Source of the DNA: Taxillus chinensis
Lineage: Eukaryota; Streptophyta; Magnoliopsida; Santalales; Loranthaceae
Assembly (NCBI GenBank): GCA_023512835.1
Contig: CM042092.1
Location: forward strand, 54,008,400 to 54,072,399
Length of the DNA: 64,000 nt
Reading direction: 5' to 3'
The notes under the pieces are model-generated. The model had not been told where the DNA came from. It did no database searches and saw only the letters and a list, made by a program, of their open reading frames with translations. Below are positions 1 to 8,674 of the stretch, one piece after another (within the stretch, counting starts at the first letter, position 1; each line of letters begins with the position of its first letter). The position numbers and the translations under genes were made by a program.

Positions 1-709
1 TTAAATGCGGTAGTTTGAAGTAGTATCTTCTTTGTCCGGTGTAATTTTCCTTACTCCGTTGCTAATGAAGCTCGGAACCTTACTCCGTGTCAGTGGTTGC
101 TTACTCCGTATCTATTAGGTACTAGAATCCTTAGTCCGTGTCAGTGCTTCCTTATTCCGCATGTAAGTTCCTTACTCCGTATGTAAGTTCCTTACTCCAT
201 ATGTAAGTTCTTTACTCCGTATGAGTGAGTGGCCCGGATTCCTTACTCCGCATCTAATTTCATTACTCCGTGCGAATAAAGATTTGGGTCCTTATTCCGC
301 ATCAATACTTCCTTACTCCGTATGTATGAAAGACTTGGGTCCTTATTCCGCATCAATACTTCCTTACTCCGTATGTATGAAAAACTTGGGTCCTTATTCC
401 GCATCAATTTGACTTAGTCCGTTTGAGGCATTAAGAATAGATTCCGTAATCCGTAGCTTTTAAGTTCTTAGTCCGCACGAATGTTCCTTATTCCGTATGA
501 ATTGGTGACTTGGTTATTTACCAAGTGTTTGACGATACTCACTCTTGTCCGGATCAGGATTATGTATCCTGTCCTTAGCTTTGCTCTCACGAGTGTATCT
601 CCGGATTAATAACATATCTTCTGCAACAATCAAAGAAACACAAAAGATCTCGAGATCAAATTACATAAGGCTTTATCAGCATTATCCAAATTCTGGGCTT
701 GATCCAACA
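1..709 (-). repeat. Sire-1 3' LTR (truncated by window start)
   Basis: On the minus strand it starts with TGTTGGATCAAGCCC at 709, directly after a polypurine tract. This is the start shared by the other Sire LTRs. It holds many copies of the short motif CTTACTCCG (minus strand CGGAGTAAG) between about 40 and 530, the hallmark of this LTR family. The distal end is outside the window. The 5' LTR of the same element (11041-11621) lacks most of this motif array. Confidence 0.85.
281..408. repeat. 51-bp tandem repeat, about 2.5 units, inside Sire-1 LTR
   Basis: Units at 281-331 and 332-382 and a partial unit at 383-408 are nearly identical. Because 51 is a multiple of 3, the unit appears as a repeated 17-residue string in translation, but no gene is implied. 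It looks like a local expansion of the LTR motif array, with two ACTCCG/ATTCCG motifs per unit. Confidence 0.85.
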
Positions 710-720
710 ATCTCCCCCAA
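710..720 (-). promoter_or_regulatory. Polypurine tract of Sire-1
   Basis: On the minus strand it reads TTGGGGGAGAT, immediately 5' of the 3' LTR start. This is the expected plus-strand primer site. Equivalent tracts sit next to the LTRs at 15936, 31643-31655 and 51139. Confidence 0.8.
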
Positions 721-852
721 TTATGGATATGCCCAAACCCTTTGTAATCTGATCTGGTAAGCAGTGCAAAAAGATAACATACAGAATACGCATCACAACC
801 AATTTCATTCATCAGCAACAGAATACAATTCAACCTTTATACAAGATTTTAT

Positions 853-2442
853 TTAAGGTACATAAGGCTTACTATACTTGAAGATCATAGTTGCTGCTTT
901 CTCTCTAAGCTCCATTGTCTGCTTCATCGTATAAGTGGTGTGTTGACTCCAAGATTTGTCCATAGTTAAGAATGACTTGATGAAGTAACAGACAAAGGCC
1001 CCGCAGCTATCTCCATCCGGCTGTTGTGGCACTTGCTTCTTGCCCTGGAATGTCGCCTTCAGCTTCTCAGTTGGACTCAAGGGTGTGATGCCCAACTCTT
1101 CATATAATCCAGCTTTCTTCACAGCTTCAGTAAGCCTGAGACATAGTGGTTCCCATTGATTCTTTCTTACATAATGCTCCACAATCTGATGAGAATCAAT
1201 CAGAATCATTTGTTTGGACTGAATCATGAAGATAGCCATCATGAAATGTGGCGACATGATCCGGTACGGAATGAGGATAGTTGAGAGAGTTTTCCATGGC
1301 TTGCTATCCTCAGTAGTTCTGTCGATGAAGGACTGAATGAGATCTACATTGGGAAGATAGCCTTCATTCCAGCACGGCAGAACTTCAAACAAGTGCCCAT
1401 CCTTGTATAGAGATGGAAACGACCTCATCTCCATTTTAGCAGCCCTAGAGAAGTTGTCAATGTCTTCTATTGTAAAGAGTCCTTTTTCCGAACAAAGGGT
1501 CCGAATGTCGTCCGGGGAAAAAGGGTACAGGTCAGAGAGACATCTTCTCTCGGCAGAAGACACAGCATAGGACTTCATTGCCTTACGCACGGTTCCATCC
1601 GCATCAGAAGGGTCACACGCCGCGTATGATGGGAGGAAGGTGTCAGCTGCGGATGGAGAGGATGGAGGAAGAGCTGGACTCGAGGAGCTTAGCTGAGAGA
1701 AGCGGCTACGTTTGGGAATTTGGACTCCCTGAAGCAATGAAGAGGCAGGCCGCTTCTCAGCACAAGTGGATGGTTGAGGTGCAGGAGGAACAGAAGGATC
1801 AGTTGACACTTTCTCCCCCGGTTTGGCAGATCGCTGGGAAGCAATGGGAGGGTGAGCCATCGTGTGCGCCAGGTCCGCAAAGGAGGTAGACAAGGAATGG
1901 ATGGACGAGGCAACAAGATCTATCTTCTGTTCCATGGAAGTGGAGGAATCAGTGAGAGCGGAGAGGAGTTGGGCGCCAAGTGCATCAACCTTGGCGGCGA
2001 TGGCGGATATTTGGGCGCTATGAGCTTGAGCGTGGCGGTCCAGCTGGGCGGAGAACACAGCATCGGAGTGGACCGTGCCAAAAGAAGCACGCCCAATGAC
2101 CAACTCGGGAGCTTTGGAAGACTCCCCGGCATGAACAGGAGCAGGAGTGCGCTGGGCAGAGGAGTCCGCAGGAGTATCAGCAGCAGTAGCAGAAGGGGCA
2201 TCCGGAGCATCGAGGCATCCGGAGCAAGCAGATCCGCTTTGACCAGATAGGTCAACAACGGGAATGGCGGCAGTAGGAGAAGAAGGTCCAGCCTTAGCAG
2301 GGGAAGAACTCCGTGCGGCATGGACCGGGCTGGAAGGTGTAGGGAACGGCACATCTGGAATGGAGGCCAGCGTAAGAAAGCCTTGGTCCAAGTTCCAGAT
2401 GATCATGGTCTCCGGGGATTGGGTATGGCGTGTGTAAAACAC
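853..2442 (-). CDS. Sire-1 envelope-position ORF, C-terminal part: linker plus Ulp1-like (C48) cysteine protease domain
   Basis: This 529-residue frame is the downstream half of one long ORF whose upstream half is at 2456-3544. Residues 30-290 are Pro/Ser/Ala-rich, with a VVDLSGQSG motif at 62-70, an amphipathic, possibly coiled stretch around 130-195, and a basic IPKRSRF segment that could be an NLS. Residues about 290-529 resemble Ulp1-type proteases. His399 lies in SPHFMMAIF, Asp416 in LIDSHQ, and Gln474 and Cys480 in QQPDGDSCGAF. The His-Asp spacing of 17 and Gln-Cys spacing of 6 match yeast Ulp1 as I recall it (514/531, 574/580). The Asp-Cys loop is longer (64 against 49). The frame ends at TAA 853-855, about 130 bp before the polypurine tract. 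C48 enzymes cut SUMO-like tags, and activity here is inference. The start given is only the first Met after the frameshift, not a native start. Confidence 0.75.
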   Translation of the reverse strand: MFYTRHTQSPETMIIWNLDQGFLTLASIPDVPFPTPSSPVHAARSSSPAKAGPSSPTAAIPVVDLSGQSGSACSGCLDAPDAPSATAADTPADSSAQRTPAPVHAGESSKAPELVIGRASFGTVHSDAVFSAQLDRHAQAHSAQISAIAAKVDALGAQLLSALTDSSTSMEQKIDLVASSIHSLSTSFADLAHTMAHPPIASQRSAKPGEKVSTDPSVPPAPQPSTCAEKRPASSLLQGVQIPKRSRFSQLSSSSPALPPSSPSAADTFLPSYAACDPSDADGTVRKAMKSYAVSSAERRCLSDLYPFSPDDIRTLCSEKGLFTIEDIDNFSRAAKMEMRSFPSLYKDGHLFEVLPCWNEGYLPNVDLIQSFIDRTTEDSKPWKTLSTILIPYRIMSPHFMMAIFMIQSKQMILIDSHQIVEHYVRKNQWEPLCLRLTEAVKKAGLYEELGITPLSPTEKLKATFQGKKQVPQQPDGDSCGAFVCYFIKSFLTMDKSWSQHTTYTMKQTMELREKAATMIFKYSKPYVP

Positions 2443-2455
2443 CCGGAGATCGGTG

Positions 2456-3544
2456 TCAGGAATGGATCGTTAAGGTGTCGGCGGAGAGATGGTCAAGGTA
2501 ATCTCGGGGTTGAGGTAGGGGAGGCAAAGGGGCTTCTGGAGTAGATTCCGAGACATCAACAATGACGGCAGCAACAGCAGTATCAACCGCGGTAGCAACA
2601 GCGGAGGTGGAGGGAGTGGGGACATCCGTAGCAGAGGGGGCTGAGGAAACAGCTTTAGGGGCACTGCGCTGAGATGGCCCTGCAACCTCGGACGGTTCGG
2701 CACGGACGCTGTGCTGGGAGGCCCGAGAAAGGGAGGGTGCTGCAATGGACCAAATCCGGGAGGATCGGGGGAGCGAAGCGACGTCAGGGGCTTGGCTGTC
2801 GGAGGGGTCACCAACAGAACTGCCTTGTTGTTCCGAGGCAGGGAGAATGCGGAGAGCTGCAGAGGGACGGCGGGCCGTCATGTTCCCATCCAGCGTAAGA
2901 TAGCGAAGGTAATATGCCGAAGGAAGTGGAACAGCATCATAGCGGGCAAAATGGTTCGGATTAAGATGCCGGAAGACGATGCTTAGTATGCGCCCGAAAG
3001 AATGGTTCTTGGGACCATTCTGCAGCAGTCGGAACAAAAACATCCCCCAGTCCATCGGAAGACCTTCGAAAACGCCGTACATGGCCAGAAGAAGATCGTA
3101 AGGAACCGAGTCCAGAGCAGAAGTGCGAGCCAGTAAACATCGACTCAGTATGGTCGCCATACAGCGATAGCGACCTTGGAAGGATTTCACCTTGTATTCC
3201 TTGCCTTTTTGGGTGCAACCCATAGAAGCTGCCATTGGATTAGCATCAGGGCACTGTGGTTCACCGGGGGGAAGATGAAGAGCAGCGCGGAGTACGGCGG
3301 GAGTGATGAGGATGGATTCACCGCGAACATAGGAGATGATTGAATCGGTGGTACAGCGGATCCGTTGGTAATTCTCAAGAATGTCGTCTATAAGAAGATC
3401 GACAGGATTGGAGATCAAGTTGAGTATATGCGAGGCTTCTAGTAGAGGGCGAAGATGGAAAAACCAGTCCGGCGGGTTGGAGACAGCACTCCAATCGACC
3501 AGATGGCTGGGATTAACGCCGGAAAGAGAGATTCTAGGTGCCAT
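2456..3544 (-). pseudogene. Sire-1 envelope-position ORF, N-terminal part
   Basis: It starts with MAPRISLSGVNPSHLVDW, which recurs at the same place in Sire-2 (28739) and, as MVPR or MASP variants, in Sire-4 (47528) and Sire-3 (39968). That supports this Met as the native start. The first 230 residues or so are a globular, helix-rich region with conserved blocks (ILNLISNPVDLLIDDI, KGKEYKVKSFQGRYRCMAT, ALDSVPYDLLLAMY). I can only liken it to the poorly defined putative plant transposon domains found in envelope-like ORFs. Residues after 230 become Ser/Pro-rich. Against Sire-2, a deletion of about 40 bp near 2465 removes the block equivalent to DLWLRFSLAHTSS and shifts the frame, so the protein stops at 2456 while the original reading continues at 2442. 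I see no clear signal peptide or membrane anchor, which argues against a true envelope glycoprotein. Confidence 0.7.
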
Positions 3545-4363
3545 TGTAGATGAAAGTTGAAGGGCGAGAGGAAAGGTGAGGTCTTGGGGATTGAAGGAGC
3601 AACGAGAGGTTAGGGATTTGAAAAGGGTAACGCTCGTGCTTTGCAGGAATGACCAGAATATATAAGACCGAGTCCGTAAATGTCAGCGGGTCTAGGAATT
3701 TGGCGAGAGAAACAGTGAACCGCTTGACAGGCTGATGTTATTAGTCTTGATACCGGTGCGCCTCCGAATTATAAGATGACGTGAAGGCAGCATGACCAAA
3801 TAAGGGTAACAGCTGTTCGCCTTCCGGAGAAGTGTGTGCATCCCGAGATATGCATTTAATGAATCATCATGATTCCTCCTCAAAAGCACGCGATATAAGA
3901 GAAGACATGGATTATCGCAATTTGACAGTGTCTGGAGTCCGGAGGAATGAACCGACAATCATCCAGAATTAACGATAGTCGTGTGACGAGTATCCGGATG
4001 AAAAGTAGACCGTTTCCGCAGAACAAAGTGCGGTGAGAGAGAAGTAGATTCCTTTGCTTGTCAATAAGTCGAAGAGAAGAGAAGTACCACAACACTTCAA
4101 ATCCAAGACGATGGACTAGATTTACCGATAAGGTTGCAAAGAAAATCTGAACCTGTAGCTTAAAACAAGATAAACTAAAAATACAAAAGCTTAACAGGTA
4201 AGGATTAGTACGGATAAGAGAAAATAGACTGTGAAGAACGACATAATTCGAACTAATGAGAAACAGAACTTATGCATGACAAAGAATGTAATAGACATAT
4301 ACATACGAGAGAATGATCATATTACTGACCTCATGTGGTTGATCTGGTAGTGGTAGGTTCTTA

Positions 4364-4430
4364 GGAACTCCACAGTTAAGTGAGGATATGACCAGAGCAA
4401 TTCTAGGATGGGTAACCTCCGGGAAACCCA
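4364..4430 (+). other. 5S rRNA-derived sequence, not a functional gene
   Basis: GGAACTCCACAGTTAAG and CTAGGATGGGTAACCTCC line up in order and spacing with the plant 5S rRNA segments AGAACTCCGCAGTTAAGC and CTAGGATGGGTGACCTCC, which contain the internal Pol III control region. The 5' third of 5S is not recognisable and the bases between the two blocks are diverged, so a working rRNA gene is unlikely. Confidence 0.65.
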
Positions 4431-4611
4431 CCCATGAAGGTATTTCTTGGAGCCGAAACAACTCCAACCACGGGGTGGAGGTGGGCCGAGGGCTACCAGC
4501 TCTGGGGGGTGAGCTGGGGGTCAGGTGGACGGCCTTCACGATTATGACCCAGGATCGGCCTCGCTTGGTTTCTGAACCATATTCCCGGGATTCCGGGCCA
4601 TAGATACCCTT

Positions 4612-4628
4612 GGGGGGGGGGGGGGGGG
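4612..4628. repeat. Poly-G run (17 bases)
   Basis: An uninterrupted run of G inside the foreign insert of the Sire-1 spacer. A second G run closes the insert at about 4797-4806. Such runs are prone to length errors in sequencing. Confidence 0.9.
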
Positions 4629-5295
4629 TCTCTAGGTCAGCCACCAAGTTCACGAGACAGTACCAGGGAGGATGATAACATGACGTGGTGGGGGTAATAA
4701 ACCCACTTCGGGCCAGCGTATCCGGATGGGCACCCCCGGGTGACCATCGGAGAGGACAACTGCGATCTGGGGTGGGTAGCCATGGATGGGAAACCGGGGG
4801 GGGGGGTATTACTCAAATAATATATAAAGTATTTTCTCCCTCGTAGATTGTGCAATCCTCTCGGTAGACCATTCCGGCTTATAGAAATTCAGCATTGTCT
4901 ATCTTTTTAGGAAACTATACTTTAGAAGCTGATCAGACTGCGATTGAGTATTCAACCACCAGACATTCCATGCTAACCCATTTCATTTCTTCAACTATAC
5001 ATGTTAATAGAGTAATCTAAATAAACAGGCTATTGTCATGTGGTGATCTGCGGAAATTAAGATCATGAAACCAGAATGAGGTTAACATATAAACTTTAAT
5101 CATGTTTGCTTAAACGACTTCAGTCCGGAAACGCAAGCATCCTCCCAATATGAAGTTGATAATAATATCAGAAGCATGAAGACGTTAATCAGTAAGTATG
5201 ATCAGCATTAAAAACAGTATGTATCGTCTACTTCTACTAAAAGCGCAATGCATGTTCTGATAGTAAGTATACTGTTGAGTAATTTAAATGTGAAA

Positions 5296-5905
5296 CTATG
5301 CAGAGAAGTCAAGCATACCTAATCGGATGAGTAGTTCAGAGAATCTTGCATCAGGTAGGGGCTTTGTAAGTATGTCTGCCAGTTGATCTTTAGTAGCAAC
5401 ATGTTCCAGAGAAATGTGATTTTTGAGAACATGGTCATGTATGAAGTGATACCTGACCTCAATATGCTTCATCTTAGGATGCATGATAGGATTGTTGCTG
5501 ATAGCAATTGCACTAGTGTTGTCGCAGTAGAGTGGAATAGATGACATGTTGAAACCGTAGTCAGTAAGTTGACTTTGTATCCAGAGTAGCTATGCGCAGC
5601 AACTCCCAGCAGCTATATATTCCGCCTCAGCAGTAGAGGTTGATACGGAATTCTGCCTCTTACTGAACCATGAAATTAATCTATTTCCAAGAAACTGACA
5701 CGTACCACTTGTGCTCTTCTTGTCGATGCGATATCCAGTGAAGTCGGCATCAGAGTATCCGGATAAGGTGAAATTGGACTCCTTTGGGTACCAGAGTCCC
5801 AAATTCATCGTTCCCTTAAGATATCTTAATATTCGTTTAACATGAAGCATATGTGACTCCTTGGGATTCGCCTGATATCGTGCTGGATGCAAGTTGCAAA
5901 CATAA
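5296..5905 (-). pseudogene. Sire-1 pol C-terminus: RNase H domain
   Basis: Two same-strand pieces make up the Copia RNase H. The upstream piece (5590-5892) has ARYQANPKESHMLHVKRILR, then YSDADFTG and STAEAEYIAA, with the acidic residues of the RNase H site. The downstream piece (5296-5589) has DNTSAIAISNNP and the terminal ADILTKPLPDARF. The pieces are separated by a TAG in the block that reads CCAQLLW in the other copies, a CAG-to-TAG change. A frameshift near 5893-5905 separates this part from the RT frame. The terminal stop at 5296 is the native end, as it is conserved in Sire-2, Sire-3 and Sire-4. Confidence 0.85.
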
Positions 5906-7501
5906 TTACGGGCGACTTGTCGTAAGATACAGCAAGGATCCTATCATCCCTCTGTAGTCAGTTACATTTACTGATATGCCGTCCACATCAGGATCTAACT
6001 TGGCACTGACAGGCATGGGAGTTTTGACGGGAGATGAACCTTCCATACCAAACTTCTTAATAAGATCGCGAGTGTACTTCGCTTGATTAATGAAGATTCC
6101 TTCCTTCAATTGTTTAACTTCTATTCCGAGGAAGTAGGATAGTTCTACCATCATGCTCATCTCAAACTTGCCTGTCATCAACTTAGCAAACTCTTCACAA
6201 AGCTTTGGATTCGTTGATCCGAAAATGATATCATCCACGTATATCTGAACAATCAGAGTGTGTCCTTTCTCTTTTCGTAGAAATAAGGTGGTGTTTATCT
6301 TCCCTTTTTGGAAGTTGTGAGCAAGTAAGAATTCTGACAGTGTGTCGTACCAGGCTCTTGGAGCTTGCTTCAAACCATATAAAGCTTTCCAAAGTTTGTA
6401 GACTAGATATCCTGCTTTAGGTTCAATGAAACCGAGAGGTTGTTCTACGTAAACCTCCTCTTGAAGATCTCCATTCAGGAATGCGCTCTTGACGTCCATT
6501 TGATAAACTATGAAGTTTTCATATGAAGCATACGCTAGAAACATTCGGATTGCCTCAAGTCTTGCTACTGGAGCAATGGTCTCATCATAGTCTATTCCTT
6601 CTTCTTGACGATATCCTTTGGCTACCAGTCTGGCTTTGTTCCGGATTACTATTCCATCCATATCAAGCTTGTTCCGGAACACCCATTTAACTCCAATGAC
6701 TCGCTGAGACTTAGGCCTTGGTACTAAAGTCCACACATTATTTCTCTTAAATTGATTCAGCTCTTCTTGCATGGCTTCTATCCAATTCGAATCCTGAAGA
6801 GCTTCATCTGCCACCTTTGGTTCTATTTGAGATAGAAAACACGAGTAAAGACTCATGTTGGAGGTGGCTGCTCTTATTCTTACACCAACAGTAGGATCAC
6901 CAATCACTTGATCTGAGGGATGGTTTCGGGTCCATCTGTAATTCTGTGCATGTGATGGTTGATCGTGAATAATTTGAAGCTCTGCCAGATTAGGTGGTTC
7001 ACGTATATCTGCTGGTTGAGCTTCTTCCGGACCAGATGCTTCCGTATTAGAAGGTACGGTAGAACTAGATAGTTCTTCAACACTGTTTCTGTCAGTGTTA
7101 ACTAGTCCGGACGGACTTGAAGGTGCTCTGAAATTTTGGGTATCCGTAGGAGTATGTCCGGAGCTAAACGGTAGTCCAGAGTCCGAGTCATCCGTAGCAT
7201 CCTCCATATCATTTCTTTGTGCTCTGCTGGTGCCGCTTGGTTGGTCAGTATGTATAACAGGAACAGTCATAAACTTTGAATAGTTGATGTTGTTGTCTTG
7301 AACCTGTACGTTAGAACTTGAAGAAGCAACTTTTGACCAATCAAGATTAGTTTCATCAAAGGTTACATGGATAGATTCTTCAACTTTAAAAAGTTTTCTA
7401 TTGAAGACCCGATTAGCTTTGCTATGTAATGAGTACCCGACAAAGATCCCATCATCAGATTTTGGTTCAAATTTATTTCGGGGTTCTTTGCCGTTGTTCA
7501 A
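5906..7501 (-). CDS. Sire-1 pol middle part: integrase C-terminus and reverse transcriptase
   Basis: A 531-residue open frame. The first 60 residues or so end the integrase region ([20 protein letters not shown]). An acidic, Ser/Thr-rich linker of about 150 residues follows, and then the Copia RT from [21 protein letters not shown] hallmarks are [32 protein letters not shown] and the catalytic box [11 protein letters not shown] (around 6213-6248). All three catalytic aspartates are present and the RT frame is intact, making it the best-preserved enzyme region in the window. The upstream and downstream parts of pol are in other frames. The listed start is only the first Met in this frame; the protein would be cut from a Gag-Pol precursor. 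Confidence 0.9.
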   Translation of the reverse strand: MNNGKEPRNKFEPKSDDGIFVGYSLHSKANRVFNRKLFKVEESIHVTFDETNLDWSKVASSSSNVQVQDNNINYSKFMTVPVIHTDQPSGTSRAQRNDMEDATDDSDSGLPFSSGHTPTDTQNFRAPSSPSGLVNTDRNSVEELSSSTVPSNTEASGPEEAQPADIREPPNLAELQIIHDQPSHAQNYRWTRNHPSDQVIGDPTVGVRIRAATSNMSLYSCFLSQIEPKVADEALQDSNWIEAMQEELNQFKRNNVWTLVPRPKSQRVIGVKWVFRNKLDMDGIVIRNKARLVAKGYRQEEGIDYDETIAPVARLEAIRMFLAYASYENFIVYQMDVKSAFLNGDLQEEVYVEQPLGFIEPKAGYLVYKLWKALYGLKQAPRAWYDTLSEFLLAHNFQKGKINTTLFLRKEKGHTLIVQIYVDDIIFGSTNPKLCEEFAKLMTGKFEMSMMVELSYFLGIEVKQLKEGIFINQAKYTRDLIKKFGMEGSSPVKTPMPVSAKLDPDVDGISVNVTDYRGMIGSLLYLTTSRP

Positions 7502-8674
7502 TATATAACATGTACACCCAAAGGCTCTGAAATGTGAAATTGAGGGCTTTCATCCTCTCCACATCTCATAGGGTGTTTTCATGGTAGATTTATTTATTAG
7601 AGTTCTGTTCTGAACATAGCAGGCAGTGGACACAACTTGACCCATAGGCGAGAGGAAGCGTTGCCCCTGCTAACATAGATCTGCCAGCCTCGACTAAAGT
7701 ACGATTTTTGCGCTCAGCTACCCCATTTGTTGCGGAGTTCTGGGCGTAGAGAAGTCATGCTGAATGCCCTGTTCTGAACAATATGATCTCATTTCTGAAA
7801 AATCAAATTCTGTACCATGATCACTCCTGATGCACTTTATGCTCAGTCCTTGTGAGTTGCTTATCCAGTTGAAAAGATCTACAAGATGTTCAAAAGTTTG
7901 ATCCTTTGATTTCAGGAACATCACCCATGTGTATCTGGTGAAATCATCGATAACCACAAGGGTATATCTCACACCAGCCAGTGACGGAACAGAAATAGGA
8001 CCACAGAGGTCCATATGAAGAAGTTGTAGAGGAGCAGTTATTGAATTAACTGATTTGCTCTTAAAGTTATGTTTCGTCTGCTTGCCCAGTTGGCATTCTT
8101 GACAGAGAGTGTCTCTGAAGAATTTGAGTTTAGGTAGACCAGTGACAAGATCAAGTGAAGCTAATTTAGACAATGTCTTAAAGTTTAAATGTACGCATCG
8201 CTTGTGCCATAGCCAACTATCTTCATCTGATGCTTTAGTGAGGAAGCATACAGGGTCAGAAGAATTATTTCTTAAGACCACTAAGTATATGTCCCCATCT
8301 CTTGATCTGGATAACTTAACATCTTCGGATAAGTTTTCTCTTACTGTACAGGTGTTGGACATAAAGGAAACAGTAAATCCTTTGTCACATAAATTACTAA
8401 CACTTAGCAAATTATGCTTTAAACCTTCGACTAGTGCAACTCTAGTGATTGATACACAGCCGTTAGTTTAGGTGCCATACTCGACAGTCTTACCTTTGCT
8501 GTTGTCACCATATGAAATGGATGGACCTCGTTTATCATTAACTTCTACAAGCAGAGTCTGATCACCCGTCATATGTCCGGAGCATCCACTATCAAGGATC
8601 CACTTGCTTTGATTGATTTTTAACTTCAAGTGATCCGGCAATGCATTCCAGAGATGCTCCTGAAAGACAACAGT
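7502..8674 (-). pseudogene. Sire-1 pol N-terminus: aspartic protease and integrase
   Basis: It reads from the bases after the gag stop. The protease block around 8560-8610 has WILDSGCSGHMTG with the Asp-Ser-Gly active site. A stop (TTA to TAA) near 8473 interrupts it where Sire-2 and Sire-3 have Leu. The frame at 7718-8410 carries the integrase zinc finger (HKRCVHLNFKTL, then CQECQLGKQTKH) and the catalytic core (LLHMDLCGPIS, VIDDFTRYTWVMF, IRSDHGTEFDF). A frameshift near 7718 follows PRTPQQ, and the end of the core (7502-7717) is in other frames. It would act as precursor-cleaving protease and as integrase for nuclear insertion. Confidence 0.85.

Larger units (their letters stand above)
4330..4810 (+). 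mobile_element. Foreign insert in Sire-1 spacer with 5S rRNA-like core (possible Cassandra-type TRIM fragment)
   Basis: Aligning the spacer with Sire-3 shows that Sire-1 follows the family up to about 4811 and again below about 4330, while the bases between are unrelated and GC-rich. About 400 bp of family sequence is missing, so this is a replacement rather than a simple insertion. The segment at 4364-4430 matches the 3' half of plant 5S rRNA. Cassandra TRIM elements are known to carry 5S-derived sequence in their LTRs, so that is my leading interpretation. I could not find both LTRs or a clean target duplication. Confidence 0.45.
3545..5295 (-). other. Sire-1 spacer between pol and envelope-position ORF
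   Basis: No conserved protein is visible in any frame. The same spacer occurs in Sire-2 (27070-28738), Sire-3 (38265-39967) and Sire-4 (47529-49237). It contains purine runs of the type GGGGGAGAAAA next to a conserved inverted repeat (about 4797-4843 here). In Sire-1 the middle of the spacer (about 4330-4810) is replaced by unrelated sequence with a 5S-like segment. The part from 3600 to 4300 is AT-rich leader-like sequence upstream of the next ORF. Confidence 0.6.

Noticed and set aside
2456..3544. Genuine retroviral envelope glycoprotein in the 3' ORF
   Set aside because: No signal peptide, transmembrane segment or cysteine-rich ectodomain is visible. The C-terminal domain fits a cysteine protease instead.
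4364..4430. Functional 5S rRNA gene
   Set aside because: The 5' third is not recognisable, the middle is diverged and the context is a retrotransposon spacer.
4270..4653. Minus-strand open frame of 127 codons
   Set aside because: It runs through the 5S-like insert and a poly-G run. No homologous protein is seen in the equivalent spacer of the other copies.
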